Assembly (NCBI RefSeq): GCF_031450785.1 | Contig: NZ_JARTWB010000002.1 | Coordinates: forward strand, 1,240,001-1,304,000 | DNA: 64,000 nucleotides | DNA from: Caballeronia sp. LZ062 | GTDB taxonomy: Bacteria; Pseudomonadota; Gammaproteobacteria; Burkholderiales; Burkholderiaceae | Reading direction: 5' to 3' | Shown: positions 55,166 to 64,000 of the stretch, one piece after another | Position numbering within the stretch: position 1 is the stretch's first letter | Layout: every line of letters begins with the position of its first letter | The notes under the pieces: generated by a model | Told to the model about the DNA's origin: nothing | The model's input: only the letters and a program-made list of their open reading frames with translations | Databases searched by the model: none | Program-made: the position numbers and the translations under genes

Positions 55166-55900
55166 TCAGCGCGGGCCGAAATCGGAGAGCACGCCGTCGT
55201 AGCGTTTCGCCAGCGGCCGCGCGAAGTCGCCACGTTTCGCCGTATGCAGCCTGAGCGCGACGAGCGCCTCGGCCCATTTGACGGCCGCCGTCACGCCTTC
55301 CACGACCGGCGCGCCGATGGCGTCCTCAACTTCGCGGCAGAATTCCGCCATGCCCGCGCAGCCGAGCACGATGGCGTCCGAGCCGTCCTCGTCGAGCGCG
55401 CGCCGGCATTCCTCGATGATCGTCTGCCGCGCCGCCGAGCCGGGCTCGTCGAGTTCGAGCACCGCGACGTCCGTCGCACGCACGTTCTTGCAGAAGCGCG
55501 TCATGCCGTAGCGCTCGGCCAGATGCCACGCCATGCCGCAAGTGCGCCGCAGCGTCGTCACGACCGAGAAGCCCGGCGCGATGACGCTCGCCGCGTGCAT
55601 CGCCGCCTCCGCGATGCCGATCACCGGCCCGCGCGCCAGTTCGCGCGCCGCGTAGAGCGCCGGGTCGCCGAAACACGCAATCACGTAGCCGTCGAAGCCC
55701 TGCCGCTCGCCCGCCTCCACTTCGGCCAGCAGCCCGAGCGACGCGACGGCTTCGTCGTAATAGCCTTCGATGGAAGGCGGACCCATCGTCGGGCTGACCG
55801 CGACGATTTCCGTGCCGGGTGCCGCGACTTCACGCGCGCAGCGCGCCATCGAATCGGTCATGCGCTGCGTGGTGTTCGGGTTGATCAGTTTGATGCGCAT
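55166..55900 (-). CDS. Hydantoin/Asp-Glu racemase family protein, likely allantoin racemase
   Basis: This 244-residue protein fits the hydantoin racemase family: MRIKLINPNTTQRMTDSM start, the two Cys of the two-base mechanism (VIACFGDPALYAAR and IVLGCAGMAEFC). In the middle of an allantoin operon its likely substrate is allantoin (inter-converting the S and R forms), as for HpxA-type enzymes. The proposal follows from neighbours, not from diagnostic residues. Confidence 0.85.
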   Translation of the reverse strand: MRIKLINPNTTQRMTDSMARCAREVAAPGTEIVAVSPTMGPPSIEGYYDEAVASLGLLAEVEAGERQGFDGYVIACFGDPALYAARELARGPVIGIAEAAMHAASVIAPGFSVVTTLRRTCGMAWHLAERYGMTRFCKNVRATDVAVLELDEPGSAARQTIIEECRRALDEDGSDAIVLGCAGMAEFCREVEDAIGAPVVEGVTAAVKWAEALVALRLHTAKRGDFARPLAKRYDGVLSDFGPR

Positions 55901-55969
55901 TGCTGTCTCCTGCTTATTGCGTCTTCCGTCCGCCGCGACGTATCGCGGGCGGCTCGGGTTTCCTTCACT

Positions 55970-57472
55970 TCAGGCCACGTGCTTGCGATCCGCCAGCATC
56001 CAGTAAAACAACGCACCGAGCCCCGCGCCGATGAACCACGAGAAGTTCGCGGCGCCTTCGAGCGAAGGCAGCATCACGCACAGGACCGCGATGACTGCGG
56101 CGGGCAAGAGCGCCATGACCGCGCGGCGATTCACGCCCTTCGTGTACCAGTACTTGCCGGTGTCGGAGGTCGTGTAGAGGTCGTTCACCGCGAGCTTGCC
56201 GCGCTTGAGGAGATAGAAGTCGAGAATCAGCACGCCGTACAAGGGTCCGATGAAGCTGCCCAGAATGTCCAGCGTGTAGTGAATCACGGCGGGATTGTTG
56301 AAGAGGTTCCACGGCGTGATGAAAATCGACGCGGTCGCGGCCATCATCCCGCCCATGCGCCAGCTGATGAGACGCGGCGCCACGTTGGAAAAGTCGAACG
56401 CCGGCGACACGAAGTTCGCCACGATATTGATGCCGATCGTTGCAATGGTGAACGTTAGCGCGCCGAGAATGACTGCCGTCGGATGATCGATGCGGCCCAC
56501 CGTTTCGACCGGATCGGTAATCAGTTGTCCGAACACCGGCAACGTGGCTGCCGTGGTGATGACCGTCACGAGCGAGAACGCGAGGAAGTTGACCGGCAAG
56601 CCCCAGAAATTGCCGCGCTTCACGCTGCGAAAGCTCTTGCAGTATCGCGAAAAGTCGCCGAAGTTCAGCATCGGCCCGGAGAAATACGACACGACGAGCG
56701 AGATCGCGGTGATCATCACCGGCACGACTTCCATGCCGTGATACTTCACGCCGCCGAGGTTCAGCCCGATGTTGTGGATGCCCGCGCGCCACACCATGTA
56801 TCCGGCCAGCCCGAACATCACGACATAGACGGCGGGTCCGGCGAAGTCGATGAACTTCTTGATCATCTCCATGCCGCGCCAGAACACCACCGCCTGCAAC
56901 ACCCACAGCAGCATGAAGCCCGCCCAGCCGAGCGCCGACAGCCCGACGAAGCCGTAGCGATGCACGTCCGCATAAGGCATCAGCGACGGCACGAACTTGA
57001 GCACGACGATCACCAGCGCGCTCGACGCGAGATACGTCTGAATGCCGTACCACGCCACCGCGATCAGCCCGCGAATAACGGCGGGAATGTTCGCGCCGAG
57101 CACGCCGAACGTCGCGCGGCACGCGACGGGATACGGCACGCCCGCCACCTGACTGGGCTTCGCGATGAGATTGCACAGCAGATTCACGAGCCCGATGCCG
57201 ATCAGAAGCGACACGAGCACCTGCCAGCTCGTCAGCCCGAGCGCGAAGAGACTGCCCGCGAACACGTATCCGCCGACGCTATGCACGTCCGACATCCAGA
57301 ACGCGAAGATGTTGTACGCGCCCCACGTCTGATTCTTGAGCGGCGCGAGATCTTCGTTGTACAGACGATCGCTGTAGCCGGCGGGCAAGCCGGTTTCGTG
57401 CTCGGAAGGTTCGTACGGGGTTTCATACGGCGGCAGTGCTGAACTGCCGGGCGTTGCACTGAACTGAGCCAT
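55970..57472 (-). CDS. NCS1-family nucleobase/allantoin transporter
   Basis: This 500-residue integral membrane protein has about 12 spans and the NCS1 features: a hydrophilic start ending YNEDLAPLKNQTWGAYNIFAFWMSDVHSVGGYVFA, and VACRATFGVLGANIPAVIRG (substrate-binding loop). It imports a nucleobase, hydantoin or allantoin with Na+ or H+. Placed ahead of the racemase and allantoinase genes it is most likely an allantoin or urate-pathway permease. Confidence 0.93.
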   Translation of the reverse strand: MAQFSATPGSSALPPYETPYEPSEHETGLPAGYSDRLYNEDLAPLKNQTWGAYNIFAFWMSDVHSVGGYVFAGSLFALGLTSWQVLVSLLIGIGLVNLLCNLIAKPSQVAGVPYPVACRATFGVLGANIPAVIRGLIAVAWYGIQTYLASSALVIVVLKFVPSLMPYADVHRYGFVGLSALGWAGFMLLWVLQAVVFWRGMEMIKKFIDFAGPAVYVVMFGLAGYMVWRAGIHNIGLNLGGVKYHGMEVVPVMITAISLVVSYFSGPMLNFGDFSRYCKSFRSVKRGNFWGLPVNFLAFSLVTVITTAATLPVFGQLITDPVETVGRIDHPTAVILGALTFTIATIGINIVANFVSPAFDFSNVAPRLISWRMGGMMAATASIFITPWNLFNNPAVIHYTLDILGSFIGPLYGVLILDFYLLKRGKLAVNDLYTTSDTGKYWYTKGVNRRAVMALLPAAVIAVLCVMLPSLEGAANFSWFIGAGLGALFYWMLADRKHVA

Positions 57473-57794
57473 GACCTCTCCTTGGATGGGCGGCTTGCGT
57501 CATGAAAAAGCGGCAATTGCTTGGGATCAAGCGTCGTCGGATACCTTCGCGAACGGGCTCGTCGCCACGCTCGCGCGGTACTCTTCGGATTTGCTCCATC
57601 GCCTGCGGCGTAGTGCCGAGAGCGAGCGGGCTTCGGCCCATCTCGCTCGCCGTCAGGCGTTTTTCATTGCACGCTCATCGAAGAGCGTCTCGTTCAGTGC
57701 GGCGCATGCTGCGAACGGGGTCGCGCGCGCGTCGTGCCACGCGCCCGGTGCATCTGCGGGGGCGCGATACTGACTTTTCCTTGCTAATGCCTGG
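57473..57794. other. Gap between GntR and NCS1 genes
   Basis: These 322 bp carry the promoter region of the NCS1 operon (if it is separate from gntR). I find no operator-like palindrome as clear as the one upstream of the GntR gene and no supported gene. Confidence 0.4.
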
Positions 57795-58550
57795 CTACGC
57801 GCCGAACGCCTTCTCCCGTTCGCCCGGCCTTGCGAATACTTCCCTCAGATCGACCGCGCCACGGGCGGGCCGCTCCAGCATCTTCAATTCGACATCGCGC
57901 AGATGTTGCGCCATCAGGTCCGCGGCTTTCGCGGCGTCGCCGGCATCGAGCGCGGCGAGAATCGCTTCGTGATCTTCGAACGAACACGAACTCTTGCCGA
58001 GCGATTCGTACAGCGCCGAGATCAGCGTCGAGCGCGCGACGAGCCCGGACAAGCAATCGCACAACACGGCGTTTCCGGTCAGCGCGGCCAGTTCTGTATG
58101 GAACTCGCCCGACAGACGGATCCACGCGGAAAAGTCGCGGTTCTCGAACGCGCGCCTTTCGCGCCCGATGGTCGCGCCGATCGACTTCAGCCGCCGCGTG
58201 CCATGCCCTTTGCAGATGCGCTCGACGACGGCCAGTTCGACGATGCGTCGCATCTCGAAAACGTCGTGCACTTCCTGCAGCGACGGGCTGGCGACGAACG
58301 CCCCGCGATTCGGTTCGAGATCGACGAGCCGCTCGCTGGCCAACTGCGAGAGCGCCTGGCGCACTGCGCTGCGCTTCACATCGAACACTTCGCACAACTG
58401 CGCTTCGGTCAGCTTCGCGCCGGGAGCAAGCCGGTGTTCGAGGATCGCGGCGCGGATGTTCTCGGCGATCGACTCGGGGCTCGCTGCCACGGCCCCGTTC
58501 AAAGAAGCGGCGGGAGCGTTCGGTGCAGCACTCGATTTACGGTCGGACAT
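57795..58550 (-). CDS. GntR-family (FCD) regulator of the allantoin operon
   Basis: This 251-residue regulator has the GntR winged helix (LAPGAKLTEAQLCEVFDVKRSAVRQALSQLASERLV), then an FCD ligand domain with metal-binding His at SGEFHTELAAL. Its position ahead of the NCS1 gene suggests it controls allantoin or purine breakdown. An ATTGT-CA-ACAAT inverted repeat upstream of its start may be its own operator. Confidence 0.92.
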   Translation of the reverse strand: MSDRKSSAAPNAPAASLNGAVAASPESIAENIRAAILEHRLAPGAKLTEAQLCEVFDVKRSAVRQALSQLASERLVDLEPNRGAFVASPSLQEVHDVFEMRRIVELAVVERICKGHGTRRLKSIGATIGRERRAFENRDFSAWIRLSGEFHTELAALTGNAVLCDCLSGLVARSTLISALYESLGKSSCSFEDHEAILAALDAGDAAKAADLMAQHLRDVELKMLERPARGAVDLREVFARPGEREKAFGA

Positions 58551-58594
58551 GATGTGCTCGCTTGCATGTTGACCATCTTAGAATCGACATAAAG

Positions 58595-58606
58595 ATTGTC
58601 AACAAT
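58595..58606. promoter_or_regulatory. Candidate GntR operator ATTGT-N2-ACAAT
   Basis: A perfect 5-bp inverted repeat around a CA centre lies 45 bp upstream of the GntR start in a locally AT-rich region. It fits the GT-N(x)-AC symmetric core bound by FCD-type GntR proteins, so it may mediate autoregulation. Confidence 0.45.
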
Positions 58607-58814
58607 TCAAAATAAAAAACGTGTCGGAGGAAGGCGTCGCGCGAGGACACCTTTGCCCGAAAGCTAATGCTGACGGCCCTTTCAGGCGATTACGCTACTT
58701 TTTGTCGTCACTGCCTGGCCGATTTTGTCGACAATCTTCAGTGCTCGGATGGTGCATCGCAATCCAACGTGAGGCATAGAAAAGACCGTTAGTTGCGTCA
58801 GAAGTCGAACAAAA

Positions 58815-58835
58815 AGGCACTCGCAACAAGTGCCT
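58815..58835 (-). terminator. Terminator downstream of ldcA
   Basis: A 7-bp stem (AGGCACT) closes a 7-base loop and is followed on the minus strand by five T, 12 bp after the ldcA stop. Confidence 0.8.
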
Positions 58836-58847
58836 CTCCCCGCGAGC

Positions 58848-59768
58848 TCAAGCCAGATGCGGATAGTCCGATAACGCCAGCGTGAACCCACGCTCGTTTG
58901 CGACCAGATGCGCAGTCGCACCAAAAGGCAGCGTCAGCAGGTTATCCACGTGCCCGAACTGCAAGCCAGTCACGAACGGCACGCCCGTCACTGCCCTCAC
59001 CTGCTCGATCATGGCGTCGAGCGAATAGCCGTTGTCGTAGTCGGACAGCCGCCCGCCCGAGAACTCGCCCATCACGACCGCCTGCTGCCGCCCGAGCACG
59101 CCCGCCTGATGAAGCTGATAAATCATCCGTTCGATGCGAAACGGATGCTCGTTCACGTCCTCGATGAACAGGATGCCGCCATCGACAGGCGGCAGATACG
59201 GCGTGCCAACGAGCGCGGACAGCATCGCGAGATTGCCGCCCCACAGCATGCCGCTGACGTCGACGGACTGGCGCTGCGGCGTCTGGCTCTTCACGGTGAA
59301 GCTCGGATGCGAGATCGCGTGCCAGAAGTTGTGCATCGTGAAGGCGCTGACGTGCTCCGCGCCGAAATCGCCGGCGAACATCGGCCCGCCGAAACTCTTG
59401 ACCGCGGAACGCGCGTACAGCGCACACTGGATCGCCGTGAAATCGCTGTGGCCGACGAGCGCGACCGGCTGTTCGGCCAGGCGCCGCAGGCCGTCGTAGT
59501 CGAGGCCGTGCAGAATGCGCGACGCGCCATAGCCGCCGCGCACCGCCAGCACGATGTCCGGCAGCGGCCGCGACGGATCGGCGAGCCGGTTCAGATCGGC
59601 GGCGCGTTCGCTGTCGGTCCCGCCGAATCGCTGATAACGCCGGCGCGTCGCATCGAGATTTTCCAGCCGATGACCCTGCGCCCGCAATCGCCCGATGCCC
59701 CGCTCGACGGCGGCGGGATCGTGCGGATAGCCGGACGGCGCAATGAGGTCGATGGTGCGTGATTTCAC
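58848..59768 (-). CDS. ldcA: LD-carboxypeptidase LdcA (S66 family)
   Basis: This 306-residue serine peptidase removes the last D-Ala from the muropeptide tetrapeptide in peptidoglycan recycling. It has IDLIAPSGYPHDPA at the start, VLAVRGGYGASRIL, ALVGHSDFTAIQ with the nucleophilic Ser, and GGNLAMLSALVGTPYLP. No signal peptide, consistent with a cytoplasmic recycling enzyme. It starts 5 bp after tadA. Confidence 0.94.
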   Translation of the reverse strand: MKSRTIDLIAPSGYPHDPAAVERGIGRLRAQGHRLENLDATRRRYQRFGGTDSERAADLNRLADPSRPLPDIVLAVRGGYGASRILHGLDYDGLRRLAEQPVALVGHSDFTAIQCALYARSAVKSFGGPMFAGDFGAEHVSAFTMHNFWHAISHPSFTVKSQTPQRQSVDVSGMLWGGNLAMLSALVGTPYLPPVDGGILFIEDVNEHPFRIERMIYQLHQAGVLGRQQAVVMGEFSGGRLSDYDNGYSLDAMIEQVRAVTGVPFVTGLQFGHVDNLLTLPFGATAHLVANERGFTLALSDYPHLA

Positions 59769-59773
59769 GATGT

Positions 59774-60762
<989 letters not shown>

Positions 60763-61012
60763 CGGGGATTACGACCGGCTTTCGAATGACGCCGAAGCGG
60801 TCTGTCACGATATGCGGGGTTAGCGTGAGGTCGGAGCGAGCCGGAAAACGCGCTCGCGCGTGGTTCGGCTGATCTCGACAATTCATCTCGTATTCTATCA
60901 GCGGCGGCACTGCGCCATCTGAGCGGCGTACGGCCGTTCGCAGCCATCGCGTGTATAGGCGAGATATGCGGGATTTTCGCCACATCGGTTGCCGCTCGGT
61001 GCGCGTTTGTGC

Positions 61013-61762
61013 TTACAGGTTCAGCGGCTCGCGTGTGTAGCCTTGCGTCGCGAGCAGAAGGCGTCGCGTGTACTCGTGCTGCACGTCGTGCGCCCTCACC
61101 GCTTCGACGCCGAGTTCTTCGACCACTTCGCCGTTGCGCATGACGGCCACGCGCTGACACAGGAAGCCGACGACCGCGAGATTGTGGCTCACGAGGATCA
61201 TCGTCAGCCTGCGCTCACGATGCAGACGCCGCAGCAAGTTGAGGATTTCCGCCTGCACGGAGACATCGAGCGCGGACGTCGGCTCATCGAGCAGAAGCAC
61301 GCGCGGCTCGACGATCAGCGCCCGCGCGATCGACACGCGTTGCCGCTGCCCGCCCGACAACTGGTGTGGATAGCGAAAGCGGAACGCGGCCCCGAGCCCG
61401 ACTTCGGCGAGCGCATCTAGAATGCGCGCGTCCTGATTGCCGATGCCGTTGATCGCGAGTGGCTCGCGCAATGTCCTGTCGACGGTGAAGCGCGGATGCA
61501 GCGAGCCGTAGGGGTCCTGAAACACCATCTGCACGTCGCGCTGCGGGCGGTGAGCGGCGTCTTGCCCGTCGATACGCATCGCGCCGCCGGCGAGCGGCAC
61601 GAGGTCCGCGAGCGCGCGCAGCAGCGTCGACTTGCCGCTGCCTGACTCGCCGACGAGGCCGAATACTTCGCCATCCTCAACGCGCAAGGACACGTCGCGC
61701 ACGGCATCGACATGACCGGTTTTCGTCTGGAAGCGAATGTGCGCGCGGTCGATTTCTATCAT
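61013..61762 (-). CDS. Peptide ABC transporter ATPase (DppF/OppF type)
   Basis: This 249-residue ATPase starts at the ATG of MIEIDRAHIRFQTK, overlapping the previous gene stop by four bases. It shows [27 protein letters not shown] and LLLDEPTSALDVSVQ, typical of the dipeptide/oligopeptide class; it lacks the C-terminal oligopeptide extension of about 60 residues, so it is short for DppF. Last gene of the operon in the window. Confidence 0.93.
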   Translation of the reverse strand: MIEIDRAHIRFQTKTGHVDAVRDVSLRVEDGEVFGLVGESGSGKSTLLRALADLVPLAGGAMRIDGQDAAHRPQRDVQMVFQDPYGSLHPRFTVDRTLREPLAINGIGNQDARILDALAEVGLGAAFRFRYPHQLSGGQRQRVSIARALIVEPRVLLLDEPTSALDVSVQAEILNLLRRLHRERRLTMILVSHNLAVVGFLCQRVAVMRNGEVVEELGVEAVRAHDVQHEYTRRLLLATQGYTREPLNL

Positions 61763-62628
61763 TGGGCGGTGTCCTCGATCGTTTCCGCGAGCCACGACGG
61801 ATCGCGGCGCAGCGTCGGCAATTCGTCGGGCGGATTGGTCAGCGGCGGGCTGGCCGCGAGCAGTCCGCGCGTGTACGGGTGCCGCGCGTTGGCGAGTTCA
61901 CGAGCGGCGCACGTCTCCACGACGCGCCCGCCGTACATGACCGCGACGCGATCGCAGAACGACATGACGAGCGGCAAGTCGTGGCTGATAAACACGAGCC
62001 CCGTGCGATGGCGTTCGATCATTTCGTCGAGCACGGCGAGCACCTGCATCGACACGAGCACGTCGAGCGCGCTCGTCGGTTCGTCGGCGATCAGGAGGCG
62101 CGGACCGGCGCTCACCATCATCGCGATCATCACGCGCTGGCCCATGCCGCCGGACAACTCGTGTGGATACGCGTCCGCCACACGCTCCGGATCGCGGATG
62201 TGCACGGCCGCGAGCGCCTCCACGATGCGCGCGCGCATCGCGCGCCGGCTCAAGCCGCCGTCCTGACGCTCGATGGTTTCGCGCATCTGCTGCGCGACGG
62301 TCATGACCGGATTGAGCGAGTACTTCGGGTCTTGCAGGATCATGCTCATCTGCGTGCCGCAGAGGCGCCGGCGCGCGCCCGGCTTCATCGCGAGCAGGTC
62401 GTGGCCGTCGAAGCGCAAAGCCTTCGCGGACCATCGCGCTTCGGGCGGCAAGAGGCCGAGCAGCGCGCGGCCGGTCAGCGACTTGCCCGAACCCGATTCG
62501 CCGACGATGCCGAGCCGCTCGCCGCGCCGCACCGTCAGCGAGACGCCGCGCACGGCGGGCATCGGGACGCCGTCGTGGCCCGAAAACGCGACTTCCAGAC
62601 CGTCGATTTCAGCGAGCGCATCTTCCAT
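61759..62628 (-). CDS. Peptide ABC transporter ATPase (DppD/OppD type)
   Basis: This 289-residue ATPase is the second nucleotide-binding subunit. It has GESGSGKSLTGRAL, LSGGMGQRVMIAMM and LIADEPTSALDVLVS, and a C-terminal ANARHPYTRGLL peptide-transporter motif. I use the ATG at 62628, whose GGAGG site lies in the end of the permease gene; another ATG 12 bases upstream is possible but poorly spaced. Confidence 0.93.
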   Translation of the reverse strand: MEDALAEIDGLEVAFSGHDGVPMPAVRGVSLTVRRGERLGIVGESGSGKSLTGRALLGLLPPEARWSAKALRFDGHDLLAMKPGARRRLCGTQMSMILQDPKYSLNPVMTVAQQMRETIERQDGGLSRRAMRARIVEALAAVHIRDPERVADAYPHELSGGMGQRVMIAMMVSAGPRLLIADEPTSALDVLVSMQVLAVLDEMIERHRTGLVFISHDLPLVMSFCDRVAVMYGGRVVETCAARELANARHPYTRGLLAASPPLTNPPDELPTLRRDPSWLAETIEDTAQ

Positions 62629-62629
62629 G

Positions 62630-63568
62630 TCAGCCTCCATGACGCGGATCGAAAACGTCGCGCAGACCGTCGCCGAGCAGATTAAACGCGAGGCTCACCG
62701 CGAGAATCGCGAGGCCGGGAATGGTCGCGACCCACCAGGCGTCGAGCAGCACGTTGCGTCCCGAGGCGACCATGTAGCCCCATTCCGGGCTCGGCGGCTG
62801 CGCACCGAGTCCGAGAAAGCCGAGCCCCGCGACCGCGAGAATGATGCCGGCCATATCGAGCGTCGCGCGCACGATCACCGATGACGAGCACAGCGGCACG
62901 ATATAGCGCAGCAAAATGCGCGTGTGCGATGCGCCCGCGAGCCGCGCCGCGTGAATGAAATCCGCCTGCGCGAGCCGCAGCGATTCGGCCCGCGCGAGCC
63001 GCGCATAAGGCGGCCACGCGGTGATGGAAATGGCGATAACCGCGTTCAGCACGCCCGGCCCGAGCGCCGCGGCGAACGCGAGCGCCAGCACGATCTTCGG
63101 GAACGCGAGCGCGACATCGGTCACGCGCATGAGCGCCGTGTCGATAAAGCCGCCGCAATAGCCCGCCAGCGTGCCGATCAAAAGCCCGACCGGCACGACG
63201 AGCACGACGACGAGCATCGCGATGGATAGCGTAAGACGCGAGCCGTGCACGAGTCTCGACAGGATGTCGCGACCCAGTTGATCGGTGCCGAACCAGTGCG
63301 CGGCGCCCGGCGGCGTCAGGCGGTCGGCGAGGACTTGGCGCAGCGGGTCCTGCGTCACCAAAAGCGGCCCGATTGCCGCCGCGACAACGAGCAGCACCAG
63401 AATCGCAAGACCGAACATGCTGAGCGGATTGCCCGAAAACCGCCGCCAGCGCCGGTACGCGCGCCCGAGCGCGGCCTGTCGCGGAGACGCGGGCGTGTCG
63501 GTCAGGAGCCACGCGCGCCACGTGTCCGGCGCGGGTTTCATCGGCGTGCGCTTGGCGGGCGAATGCAT
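62630..63568 (-). CDS. Peptide ABC transporter permease (DppC/OppC type)
   Basis: This 312-residue inner-membrane protein has a 45-residue cytoplasmic N-terminus, about six spans, the family block FGTDQLGRDILSRLVHGSR and the coupling segment AARLAGASHTRILLRYIVP. It ends with a RHGG whose codons form the ribosome-binding site for the next gene. With the partial gene upstream it forms the permease pair of a peptide or nickel-type importer. Confidence 0.94.
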   Translation of the reverse strand: MHSPAKRTPMKPAPDTWRAWLLTDTPASPRQAALGRAYRRWRRFSGNPLSMFGLAILVLLVVAAAIGPLLVTQDPLRQVLADRLTPPGAAHWFGTDQLGRDILSRLVHGSRLTLSIAMLVVVLVVPVGLLIGTLAGYCGGFIDTALMRVTDVALAFPKIVLALAFAAALGPGVLNAVIAISITAWPPYARLARAESLRLAQADFIHAARLAGASHTRILLRYIVPLCSSSVIVRATLDMAGIILAVAGLGFLGLGAQPPSPEWGYMVASGRNVLLDAWWVATIPGLAILAVSLAFNLLGDGLRDVFDPRHGG

Positions 63569-63586
63569 GCGGCAAAGTCTCCGTTC

Positions 63587-64000
63587 TCAGCGAGCGCGCG
63601 GATCGAATACGCGGTAGAGCGCATCCGTCAGCAGATTGAGCGCGATGAACGTCGCGCCGATCACGAGCGTGCTGCCGAGCACGGCGTTCATGTCGGCGTT
63701 CAGGAGCGCGCCCGTCAAATACGAGCCGATGCCCGGCCACGCGAACACGATCTCGGTCAGCACCGAGCCTTCCAGCAAATAGCTGTAGGCGAGCGCGATG
63801 ACCGTGAGCAACGGCACCGCGATATTGCCGAACGCATGACGCCAGATCACGCGGCGCTCGGCGAGGCCTTTCGCGCGCGCCGTGGTCACGTATTCCTGGC
63901 TCAGTTGTTCGAGCATGAACGAACGCGTCATCCGCGACAGATACGCGATCGAATAGAACGCGAGCACGCCCGCCGGCAGCGCGATATGCGAGAACGCGTT
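63587..64000 (-). CDS. Peptide ABC transporter permease (DppB/OppB type), partial
   Basis: The frame enters from the right edge of the window and lacks its start. The visible 138 residues (from NAFSHIALPAGVLAFYS) include the family's C-terminal half: SRMTRSFMLEQLSQEYVTTARAKGLAERRVIWRH coupling helix, and the later ALAYSYLLEGSVLTEIVFAWPGIG. The substrate-binding protein should lie beyond the window edge. Confidence 0.92.
   Translation of the reverse strand, partial: NAFSHIALPAGVLAFYSIAYLSRMTRSFMLEQLSQEYVTTARAKGLAERRVIWRHAFGNIAVPLLTVIALAYSYLLEGSVLTEIVFAWPGIGSYLTGALLNADMNAVLGSTLVIGATFIALNLLTDALYRVFDPRAR

Noticed and set aside
56483..57442. A 319-codon plus-strand frame opposite the NCS1 gene
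   Set aside because: Complementary shadow; composition rich in Arg, His and Asp, no domain.
57423..57641. Minus-strand frame between GntR and NCS1 genes with RERGDEP-like text
   Set aside because: It overlaps the NCS1 start, has no start signal, and the motif is common in chance frames of GC-rich DNA.

Overview
This 64 kb window is GC-rich, densely coded chromosomal DNA from a beta-proteobacterium of the Burkholderiaceae, most likely the Burkholderia/Paraburkholderia/Caballeronia group. The evidence is the gene content and protein style: a sbp-cysTWA operon ending in a CysB-type regulator, lexA with CTGT-N8-ACAG operators, DUF1488, DUF2252 and DUF1992 proteins, and a PuuD-type urate pathway. 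There is no rRNA, recognisable insertion sequence, prophage or CRISPR array. Two tRNA genes (His, initiator Met) are present.

Layout. 0-5 kb: sulfate uptake operon (sbp, cysT, cysW, cysA, cysB-like) on the minus strand, divergent from lexA, which carries two SOS boxes. 6-16 kb: small proteins, a frameshifted DUF2939 gene, a universal stress protein, a NodIJ-like exporter, gnd and tkt, an aldo-keto reductase and an MFS pump. 16-18 kb: a 9-bp tandem repeat tract beside five small unknown genes. 18-25 kb: tRNA-His, dusA, an acyl-CoA hydrolase with its TetR regulator, small unknown proteins and tRNA-fMet. 25-37 kb: three copper-handling genes, PBP1A, a PspA protein with a TPR membrane partner, glgX, a DUF2252 protein and mscL. 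38.5-40.8 kb: a compositionally different accessory patch with a PAAR protein, an M35-type zinc peptidase and an exported protein. It reads as an orphan type VI secretion effector cargo with a candidate immunity gene.

40.9-58.6 kb is one large purine and ureide catabolism region. A BMP-type ABC transporter (four genes) imports nucleosides or bases and faces a LysR regulator. An 8-oxoguanine/guanine-deaminase-like amidohydrolase follows. Then uraH and puuD oxidise urate. An operon on the minus strand (GntR regulator, NCS1 transporter, hydantoin/allantoin racemase, puuE, uraD, alc, allA) takes the product through allantoin to glyoxylate and urea. Together they form a nearly complete route from urate to glyoxylate; xanthine dehydrogenase and urease are not in the window. 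An unusual feature is that the last ~144 bp of the deaminase gene is repeated twice more in tandem just after its stop codon.

58.8-64 kb: ldcA, tadA and a DUF1992 gene in one operon, then a peptide-type ABC transporter operon that runs off the right edge (last permease partial, substrate-binding protein not visible).

The strongest leads are the orphan PAAR/M35 module with its downstream exported protein, the triplicated deaminase 3' end, and the 9-bp minisatellite beside small unknown genes.
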